Positions 1-4,751 of a DNA stretch of 5,950 bases are shown here, piece after piece. The DNA lies in the NCBI GenBank assembly GCA_964570205.1, contig CAZMXI010000234.1, positions 1 through 5,950 on the forward strand. The letters are read 5' to 3'. Origin of the DNA: CAZMXI01 sp964570205. Lineage in GTDB: Bacteria > Planctomycetota > Phycisphaerae > Tepidisphaerales > Tepidisphaeraceae. Below the pieces are notes generated by a model that was not told the origin of the DNA, did no database searches, and saw only the letters and a program-made list of their open reading frames with translations. Positions within the stretch are counted from its first letter, which is position 1. The number at the start of each line of letters is the position of its first letter. The position numbers and the translations under genes are program-made.

Positions 1-1
1 A

Positions 2-55
2 GGCCGCATGAGCAGTATCATGAACACGCAACTGGTCAACTGGAAACGGCACTAG
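2..55 (+). CDS. Possible 3' end of an unrecognised gene (partial, runs off the left edge)
   Basis: Reading from position 2 gives 17 open codons ending in TAG at 53-55, with the peptide GRMSSIMNTQLVNWKRH. Fourteen of the 17 codons end in G or C, which matches the bias of the real genes here, while the other forward frame read across the same bases has much lower third-position GC. The stop shares the palindrome CTAG (52-55) with the stop of the minus-strand gene to the right, so the two would be tail-to-tail with a 4-base overlap. The piece is too short to assign a family, and an open stretch of this length can occur by chance. An alternative is a minus-strand gene starting at the ATG at 21-19 and leaving the window, but no ribosome binding site supports it. 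Confidence 0.35.
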   Translation, partial: GRMSSIMNTQLVNWKRH

Positions 56-1377
56 GGAACGGGGAAGTCCTTGAACTCGACGGGGATTTCAATCTCCTTG
101 ATCTCGGTGGGCAGTTCCCAGATCACTTTGGCCGGCCGACCGGGCCGCTCCTGGGGATTGCTGGAGTAGAAGTGGAAGTTGTAGCTGAGCCGGTCGGGGC
201 CGCCGCCGCCACCGCCGCCACCGGAATCCCACGCTTTGTCATTGGCATCGAGAAGCTTGATGCTGCGGGAAAGCGATGAGTAGTCGTACATGGAGTTGGA
301 CCGGCCCGGGTTGAGGTTGAACAGTCGCTTCTGCTGCTCGATGACAACGTTGACGATGTAGTTGTTGCCCTGCTCCTGCACGCCCACCAGAATCGCCTTG
401 CCGTTGGGAATCGGGCGTTCCAGATTCTGCGCTTTGAGCGGGTCTTTGATCTCCCAGACGTCCATCTTACGGACCACGCGGAACTTTGCCGACCCGCGGA
501 GCATGCCGATCCTGCGGCCGCCGTCGGGGAGGTACTTGATCGGAACGCTGAGATTCCACAACCACGTCTGGTTGAAGTTTCCTCCGGATAAATGATCGGA
601 ATTGGCTCCGGGCAGGAGCAGGGAATTGCCCTTGTCATCCTGGATGGCGTTGACATTGAGCTGGGTCGGCCCATGGAGCACGCGCGCCTTGGGGTCCACG
701 TAGACGGCGAGTTGAAGGTTGAACGTGTTCTGCACCTCATCGGGCCTGGCATAGTCGAGCTGGTGGCTGCGGTGCGCGGAGTTAAGAGTGACCAGGAACG
801 GGCCATCCATGATCCTGGGCGCGCCGGAAGAGCCGGCCTTGGCGCCTCGCTGCATGAGGGTGATCTGGCCGCGGCGATAGTTGGTTTCGATGCTGAGCTG
901 CGTCTGGTCGCAGATCTGGAGGAGGACCAGCCAGAAGGGCTGTCGCTCGACGTCGATCGTGACTTTGTCGGCGCGGTTGTTCATGCTGCCGGGCCACAAA
1001 GCGATGGGGATCTTCGCCTGCCTGGCGAGTTCCGTGATGGCGATCTGCGACGGGGCGTCCTTAAGGTGCAGGGTGACGAGAGTCGGGCCGCTGGTGTCAT
1101 TGGCCTCAATTTGCTTGAGTGCGGTCTCAGCGCGGGTGCGGACTTCCTCATCCCTGGTTTCGCGGACCAGGCGCTGGAGTCTGCCCACAACCGGCTGCCC
1201 CATGGCGACCAGCCCGTCCTGAGCCTTCTGGCGGGCCTGCCAGTCGTCACCGCCGAGCTGGGCAACGAGCGCCTCGATATCCGGAGCGGGCCGGGTGGCG
1301 GGCTCGGCGGCGAACAGCGGCAGCGCGCACAGCAAGAGGGCAAGGACATGCATCGGAATAGGAACGGAACGGCGCAT
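52..1377 (-). CDS. Exported HEAT-like / STN-domain protein, function unknown
   Basis: This 441-residue protein is not assigned to a named family. Residues 1-23 form a signal peptide: basic start MRRS, hydrophobic core about 9-22, likely cleavage near LFA/AEP. Residues 32-92 look like HEAT-repeat helices, with a GDDWQARQKAQDGLVAMG segment. Residues 98-177 resemble an STN (secretin and TonB N-terminal) domain, with VTLHLKDAPSQIAITELARQ, then VTIDVERQPFWLVLLQI and a closing ITLMQ strand. The rest is beta-rich, contains eight glycines (386-393) and ends in alternating acidic and hydrophobic residues (PTEIKEIEIPVEF). There is no secretin pore, TonB barrel or membrane anchor, so a periplasmic or surface protein is inferred. 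The frame stays open upstream to 1728, but the ATG at 1375-1377 is chosen because AGGGAGG lies 6 bases before it, the signal peptide starts there, and the upstream translation is arginine/proline-rich and overlaps yidC. The gene itself is well supported; its role is unknown. Confidence 0.88.
   Translation of the reverse strand: MRRSVPIPMHVLALLLCALPLFAAEPATRPAPDIEALVAQLGGDDWQARQKAQDGLVAMGQPVVGRLQRLVRETRDEEVRTRAETALKQIEANDTSGPTLVTLHLKDAPSQIAITELARQAKIPIALWPGSMNNRADKVTIDVERQPFWLVLLQICDQTQLSIETNYRRGQITLMQRGAKAGSSGAPRIMDGPFLVTLNSAHRSHQLDYARPDEVQNTFNLQLAVYVDPKARVLHGPTQLNVNAIQDDKGNSLLLPGANSDHLSGGNFNQTWLWNLSVPIKYLPDGGRRIGMLRGSAKFRVVRKMDVWEIKDPLKAQNLERPIPNGKAILVGVQEQGNNYIVNVVIEQQKRLFNLNPGRSNSMYDYSSLSRSIKLLDANDKAWDSGGGGGGGGPDRLSYNFHFYSSNPQERPGRPAKVIWELPTEIKEIEIPVEFKDFPVP
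199..222 (-). repeat. Poly-glycine codon run (8 x GGC/GGT)
   Basis: Eight consecutive glycine codons, six GGC and two GGT, encode residues 386-393 of the STN-domain protein. The run sits between a KAWDS segment and PDRLSYNF, so it looks like a flexible linker or surface loop. The near-perfect trinucleotide repeat could change length by slippage without breaking the frame. Confidence 0.85.
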
Positions 1378-1383
1378 CGCATA

Positions 1384-1390
1384 CCTCCCT
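1384..1390 (-). promoter_or_regulatory. Strong ribosome binding site fixing the STN-protein start
   Basis: On the minus strand AGGGAGG lies 6 bases before the ATG at 1377-1375. It is the strongest Shine-Dalgarno match in the window and decides the start against the 117 extra upstream codons that stay open in the same frame. Confidence 0.85.
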
Positions 1391-1402
1391 GATCGATCCA
1401 AT

Positions 1403-1428
1403 TTGCGCACTTTACGCAAGCGCAAGCG
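1403..1428 (-). other. Leader hairpin with tandem 6-mer repeat upstream of the STN gene
   Basis: On the plus strand TTGCGC (1403-1408) is followed by CGCAAGCGCAAGCG (1415-1428), a 6-base unit repeated just over twice. TTGCG can pair with CGCAA at 1415-1419, and TTGCGC can pair with GCGCAA at 1420-1425, so two mutually exclusive stems of 5 and 6 base pairs are possible. The element lies about 13 bases upstream of the ribosome binding site and just downstream of the candidate promoter, so it would be in the 5' leader. The repeat is visible in the sequence; any regulatory role is a guess. Confidence 0.35.
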
Positions 1429-1435
1429 TCGGGCA

Positions 1436-1465
1436 ACTATAAGTTGACCGATGTCGTATAGTCGA
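1436..1465 (-). promoter_or_regulatory. Candidate sigma-70 type promoter for the STN gene
   Basis: On the minus strand TCGACT (1465-1460, four of six matches to TTGACA) is followed after 18 bases by TATAGT (1441-1436, five of six matches to TATAAT). Transcription would start near 1429, giving a leader of about 50 bases. If real, the gene need not depend on read-through from yidC. The match is to the E. coli consensus, which may apply only loosely in this organism. Confidence 0.4.
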
Positions 1466-1484
1466 GGTCGATCGCGGCTTATTT

Positions 1485-1502
1485 CCGCCGTGATGACGGC
1501 AG
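1485..1502 (-). other. Hairpin in the gap between yidC and the STN gene
   Basis: On the minus strand CTGCCGT, a CATC loop and ACGGCGG form a 7-base-pair stem with one U-G wobble. The next bases are AAATAAG rather than a T-run, so this is not a standard intrinsic terminator. It lies between the yidC stop and the candidate STN-gene promoter and could protect the 3' end of an upstream message. Confidence 0.25.
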
Positions 1503-1585
1503 CAGGTTCTTGTTTCGGGCGACCAGGTTCACATAGAGCGCAGGGCCAGCGGGCAGCGATTGCGCACCAAGCATGGGCAGCCCTT

Positions 1586-1604
1586 GACGGCGGTGGCCGC
1601 CGCC
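1586..1604 (-). terminator. GC-rich inverted repeat 3' of yidC, weak terminator candidate
   Basis: CGGCGG (1588-1593), a three-base spacer and CCGCCG (1597-1602) form a perfect 6-base-pair stem. In minus-strand RNA it extends by one wobble and one G-C pair to 8 base pairs. It begins about 40 bases after the yidC stop, where a terminator would be expected, but no T-run follows, so it could only act in a non-canonical or Rho-assisted way. Confidence 0.25.
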
Positions 1605-1643
1605 TTGGCGTGGGGGCAACGCCCTTTACCGTAACGGCGAAGC

Positions 1644-3746
1644 CTATTTGCCCTTCGGCCGGCGTTGAGAATCGGTCTTCATATGCTCGGCCTTCTTCTG
1701 CAATTCGGCGAGCCATCCACCCATGCATCCGGATTCCTTGGCCTGGGGCTGCTGCTGTTGCTGTTCGTGCAACTTCTTGGATGCTCTGGTGGGCTTGGCG
1801 TCAACGAGAATGCGCTGTTGCTTCTCGCGTTCGTCCTGCTCCTGGAGATGGGCGCGGACCCGCTTGCTTTCCCAGATGCCCAGGCCGGTGCTGGTGAGGA
1901 TGTACAGATTGAGGCCGCTCGGGCCGTTGTAAAGCAGCAGGGGGAACAACAACGTCATCCACTTCATCATCTTCTGCTGCTGTTCCTGCTCAGGCGTCAT
2001 CGCCTGCTGGGGCGGCTGCATGTACTTCTGCTGGAGGAAGAAGACGACGGCCAGAAGCATGGGGAGAATATTCACCCCGTCCACTGTCCATCCGAACAGC
2101 AGCGGAATGGGGCGGAACGCCAGAAGGCGATCCGGCTGCGAGAGGTCATCGATCCAGGTAAATCCCCATAGAAATGGGGAGAGCCGCAGCTCGAAGGTGC
2201 TTTGCAGGCCGCTCCACAGAGCGATCCAGATGGGCATCTGAATGAGCATGGGCAGACAGCCGAGGATCGGGGTGGCGCCCTGTTCCTTATAGAAGCCCAT
2301 CATTGCCCGGTTCAGCTCTTCCTTGTTGTCGCCGTGCTTCTTCTTGAGCCGCTCGACCTCCGGGCCCATCTTGGCCATCTTGGCCATATTGATCTGCGAT
2401 CGTTTCGTGATCGGGTGCAGCGCCAGGCGCACGAGAATGACCAGGGCGATAATGGCCAGCCCCCAGTCGCCGGCCGAAGCGAAGCCGCCAAACAGCCAGT
2501 GGAAAACGCCCAGCAACCACACGAGCGCGTCAATCAGCCACGCGAAGGTGCAGAAACCGCACATCCCTCCGCTGAGCACCAGCGTTTCGCCATAGGATCG
2601 CGGGAAGGCAGCGTAGTAAGGCGTCTTCAGGACATCCCGCCAGCGCGGGCCGAAATAGGCCTCCATCTTCAGCTCGGTCGGTTTGTCGGGGGCCAGTTTC
2701 TGTTCGAGCGTCTCGAACGTGAAGGCGGGATACTGCTCGGCGGTGACCGGGGCGGCCGGGGCGGCCGCCTGGACGCGCACGTCGCTCAGGTACCAGCCCT
2801 GTCCTTCGACGGGCGTCGGCCGGACGAGGCCCTCAAAGTAGGCGCTGGTGATGCCTGTCCAGAGCATCGGCAGTCTGGCGTCAACCAGGCTGACTTCGCC
2901 CTTCTCGGGCGTATACGAGGACGCCGCGGAGTGAGTGAGTTTCACTCGTTGATCGTTGTCGAGGCCCACGACGACCTCGGGGATCTCGTTGCGCGATTCA
3001 ATCGCGAGCGTCGGGCCGTTATAGAACAGCTTGGTCGGGAGGACCGCGCCGGTATGGTTGACCAGGGTGTAGTCAACTGCGACTTCGTAGCCGCGGCTGT
3101 CATCCTGGTGCGTCCGCACGGTGTACTGTTTGCGGATGGTCAGGAGTTTCTGACCGTCCGGACCGAGAATGTCGACTTCGAACGTCGCGGTCTGGCGCTG
3201 CTCCTGCTTCTCCTGGCCGGTCAGTCGCCAGTTCACATCCCACAGGTTTACATGTTTGCCGTTGACCAGGACATGTCGTGCGGCCATTGAAGCCGCAAGC
3301 GCCCGGGTCTCGGCAGGCAGGATGTTCATGCCGTAGGGCTGCTGGTAGACGTAAGGCTCCTGGCGTTTCAGGCCGGCTCGGAAACGGTTGAGCGTCACGG
3401 ACTGAACGGCGGCGCCGCGGGTGGTCAGCTCAACGCCGATGGGGTAGGGCTGCTTGCCATCGGGATCGAACTCCGTCTGGCCCAGCATGACGCGGGCTGC
3501 GTCGCCGCCAACGGCGCGAAGAGTCCCGGAGCTGAGCGGCGGCAAGGCCTGCGTCGTTGCGGCCTGGGTGGCGGACGGTTCGGTCGTCGGTCGAGTCTGC
3601 GACTCACCGCCGCCCGCCTGCGTGGGCGGATCCGGTTGCGCGTACCACTCCGGATGCGTCTGGCGCAGGTAGTTGCCGACATATGCCCACCCGAACACTA
3701 CGACGGTGGACACGAGCATAATCACGAGCAGCCGCTTGGTATCCAT
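1644..3746 (-). CDS. yidC: Membrane protein insertase YidC (Oxa1/Alb3 family)
   Basis: YidC inserts and helps fold inner-membrane proteins, alone or with SecYEG. This 700-residue protein has the Gram-negative layout: an N-terminal membrane helix (about 5-24, beginning MDTKRLLVIM as in E. coli MDSQRNLLVI), a proline/threonine/glutamine-rich linker (35-75), a large beta-rich periplasmic domain (about 80-370), and the conserved Oxa1 core (about 395-630). The core carries the key arginine of the hydrophilic groove (R440 in ILVRLALHPIT), the charged cytoplasmic hairpin (NMAKMAKMGPEVERLKKKHGD), LGCLPMLIQMPIWIALW (496-511) and the GPSGLNLYIL helix (608-617). It is longer than E. coli YidC (548 residues), partly through a basic, glutamine-rich tail (about 630-700, with QQQQQ at 662-666) that may contact ribosomes. 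The ATG start has AAGGA 11 bases upstream. It follows the phosphoesterase gene by 36 bases. No rpmH, rnpA or mnmE, its common neighbours elsewhere, is seen here. Confidence 0.97.
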   Translation of the reverse strand: MDTKRLLVIMLVSTVVVFGWAYVGNYLRQTHPEWYAQPDPPTQAGGGESQTRPTTEPSATQAATTQALPPLSSGTLRAVGGDAARVMLGQTEFDPDGKQPYPIGVELTTRGAAVQSVTLNRFRAGLKRQEPYVYQQPYGMNILPAETRALAASMAARHVLVNGKHVNLWDVNWRLTGQEKQEQRQTATFEVDILGPDGQKLLTIRKQYTVRTHQDDSRGYEVAVDYTLVNHTGAVLPTKLFYNGPTLAIESRNEIPEVVVGLDNDQRVKLTHSAASSYTPEKGEVSLVDARLPMLWTGITSAYFEGLVRPTPVEGQGWYLSDVRVQAAAPAAPVTAEQYPAFTFETLEQKLAPDKPTELKMEAYFGPRWRDVLKTPYYAAFPRSYGETLVLSGGMCGFCTFAWLIDALVWLLGVFHWLFGGFASAGDWGLAIIALVILVRLALHPITKRSQINMAKMAKMGPEVERLKKKHGDNKEELNRAMMGFYKEQGATPILGCLPMLIQMPIWIALWSGLQSTFELRLSPFLWGFTWIDDLSQPDRLLAFRPIPLLFGWTVDGVNILPMLLAVVFFLQQKYMQPPQQAMTPEQEQQQKMMKWMTLLFPLLLYNGPSGLNLYILTSTGLGIWESKRVRAHLQEQDEREKQQRILVDAKPTRASKKLHEQQQQQPQAKESGCMGGWLAELQKKAEHMKTDSQRRPKGK

Positions 3747-3757
3747 CTTTCAGTCAG

Positions 3758-3762
3758 TCCTT
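3758..3762 (-). promoter_or_regulatory. Ribosome binding site of yidC (long spacing)
   Basis: AAGGA on the minus strand lies 11 bases before the yidC ATG (3746-3744), slightly farther than the usual spacing. It is the only Shine-Dalgarno-like stretch in the 36-base gap after the phosphoesterase gene. Translation of yidC therefore probably starts independently, from a shared transcript. Confidence 0.45.
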
Positions 3763-3782
3763 GGCGCGGGCAGGGTTGGCGC

Positions 3783-4532
3783 TCATCGTCCATCTCGAAG
3801 GCGTTCGCCCAGGAATTTGTCCAGGGCGTCTATGGCAAAGACCTTCTTGATGGTGGTTTCATGGTCGTACGGTACACGGACGAATTCAACGTGGGTGTCG
3901 GTGAGGATGACGAAGCTGCTGCGCGGGTCGCGGTCGCGCGGCTGCCCGACGCTGCCGACGTTGATGATCGCCTTCTCCTCGGTCAGCTCGAACTTGCCGT
4001 CCAGTTCGTCGGGGCTGTAGAAGTCCGGGCCTTCGAGGAACACGCCCGGAACGTGTGTGTGTCCGACAAAGCACAGCTTCTCAAACCGCTCGAAAATGCT
4101 GACGAACTTGCCGGGATTCGTGTAAATGTCGTCGGGGAAGATGTATTCGTTGATCGGCCGGCGGGGCGAGGCATGCACCGCCACGAGCTGGTGGTTCTTG
4201 TAGCGGACCGGCAGGCTGCCCAGGAATTTCCACCGCTTGCCGCGGCGAACCGGATCGGGGTCGCTCTCGAAGCACTGCCGAGTCCAGTAGGAGGCGGTTT
4301 CGGCGCCGGTGTTGAAGTTATAGGGTTCATAGAAGACAGCGAAGTCGTGGTTGCCCATGAGGGCGACCTTGCAGCGACTGGCGACGAAGTCGAGACATTC
4401 CATGGGGTTAGGGCCGTATCCGACGATGTCGCCCAGGCACAGGATGTCCTGGATGCCGCGGCGGTCGATCTCCTCGATCACGGCCGTCAGGGCCTCGATG
4501 TTGGAGTGGATGTCGCTGACAATGGCAAGCAT
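3783..4532 (-). CDS. Calcineurin-like metallophosphoesterase
   Basis: This 249-residue soluble protein carries all the metal-binding motifs of the calcineurin-like phosphoesterase fold, in the compact Metallophos_2 / YfcE / MJ0936 style: SDIHSN (D7, H9), GDIVGYGPNP (D35), MGNHD (N61, H62), VHASP (H120) and GHTH (H158, H160), then the NVGSVGQPRDRDPR motif (191-204). Such proteins bind two metal ions, often Mn, and hydrolyse phosphomono- or phosphodiesters; the substrate cannot be told from the sequence. There is no signal peptide or membrane segment, so it is cytoplasmic. The length is normal and no catalytic residue is missing. The start at 4532 gives the expected MLAIVSDIHSN beginning, directly on the first motif, although no clear Shine-Dalgarno sequence precedes it. 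The gene lies 36 bases upstream of yidC on the same strand and is probably first in that operon. A functional link with YidC is not evident. Confidence 0.93.
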   Translation of the reverse strand: MLAIVSDIHSNIEALTAVIEEIDRRGIQDILCLGDIVGYGPNPMECLDFVASRCKVALMGNHDFAVFYEPYNFNTGAETASYWTRQCFESDPDPVRRGKRWKFLGSLPVRYKNHQLVAVHASPRRPINEYIFPDDIYTNPGKFVSIFERFEKLCFVGHTHVPGVFLEGPDFYSPDELDGKFELTEEKAIINVGSVGQPRDRDPRSSFVILTDTHVEFVRVPYDHETTIKKVFAIDALDKFLGERLRDGR

Positions 4533-4608
4533 GTCGGGTCGCGAACGCTGCTAAGTCCGCCCGGATGGGCGATTAACACGATTCCAGCCGCCTGGGCTGA
4601 GTCGAACG

Positions 4609-4637
4609 ATGTTAAGGATGGCTGGGGGTAGCGTCAA
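4609..4637 (-). promoter_or_regulatory. Candidate promoter of the phosphoesterase-yidC operon
   Basis: On the minus strand TTGACG (4637-4632, five of six matches) and TAACAT (4614-4609, four of six) are separated by 17 bases, the preferred spacing. Transcription would begin near 4602, about 70 bases before the phosphoesterase start. This is the best consensus-like promoter on this strand of the divergent gap. Confidence 0.45.
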
Positions 4638-4638
4638 A

Positions 4639-4647
4639 TGCCATAAT
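4639..4647 (+). promoter_or_regulatory. Candidate extended -10 promoter of the GH16-like gene
   Basis: TGC followed by CATAAT fits an extended -10 element (TGn plus five of six matches to TATAAT). No good -35 is seen 16-18 bases upstream, which extended -10 promoters can tolerate. Transcription would start near 4654, leaving a leader of about 97 bases. It lies 1 base from the -35 of the opposing candidate promoter, so the two would compete. Confidence 0.35.
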
Positions 4648-4670
4648 ACCGCCCGTACGCTGGACTGCGG

Positions 4671-4693
4671 GTGTCGAACCTCGCAATCGACAC
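4671..4693 (+). repeat. Inverted repeat GTGTCGA-N9-TCGACAC in the GH16-like leader
   Basis: A perfect 7-base inverted repeat with a 9-base spacer (ACCTCGCAA) lies about 60 bases before the hydrolase start. It could be a regulator's operator or, as RNA, a leader hairpin enclosed by the GCCCGT (4651-4656) and ACGGGC (4707-4712) pair. One such repeat in a GC-rich gap of 219 bases is only mildly unlikely by chance. Confidence 0.4.
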
Positions 4694-4742
4694 AGCGGGT
4701 CGAGAGACGGGCCGGCTTGACTAACCTTGCCCGGCGGATTCC

Positions 4743-4747
4743 GGAGG
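4743..4747 (+). promoter_or_regulatory. Ribosome binding site of the GH16-like gene
   Basis: GGAGG lies 4 bases before the ATG at 4752 and supports that start over the in-frame ATG at 4770 (residue 7), which has no comparable site at proper distance. Confidence 0.7.
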
Positions 4748-4751
4748 GCTC

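Noticed and set aside
9..17. Possible minus-strand start ATG at 21-19 leading off the left edge
   Set aside because: It has no Shine-Dalgarno sequence and only seven codons in view; the plus-strand frame fits the GC bias better.
29..43. Direct repeat CAACTGG-T-CAACTGG near the left edge
   Set aside because: It is two 7-base copies only, lies within a possible gene end and has no flanking structure, so it may be chance.
592..1392. 266-codon plus-strand open frame opposite the STN gene
   Set aside because: It is antisense to a well-supported gene, and such frames stay open because of high third-position GC. Its translation shows no recognisable domain.
1378..1728. 117-codon in-frame extension upstream of the STN protein, overlapping the end of yidC
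   Set aside because: The translation is arginine/proline-rich and not protein-like, while a strong ribosome binding site and a signal peptide mark the start at 1377.
2202..3290. 362-codon plus-strand open frame opposite yidC
   Set aside because: It is the antisense mirror of the YidC coding frame, with low-complexity His/Gln/Arg-rich sequence and no recognisable domain.
3636..4631. 331-codon plus-strand open frame opposite the phosphoesterase
   Set aside because: It lies opposite the complete set of phosphoesterase motifs and reads as a Val/Ala/Asp-rich shadow.
4660..4700. GGTTCGA on the minus strand, resembling a tRNA T-arm
   Set aside because: Only two of five T-stem pairs form around the loop, and no acceptor stem or anticodon arm can be found nearby.
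4717..4722. TTGACT on the plus strand as a -35 element for the hydrolase
   Set aside because: No -10-like sequence lies at 16-18 bases downstream, and the start would fall on the ribosome binding site.
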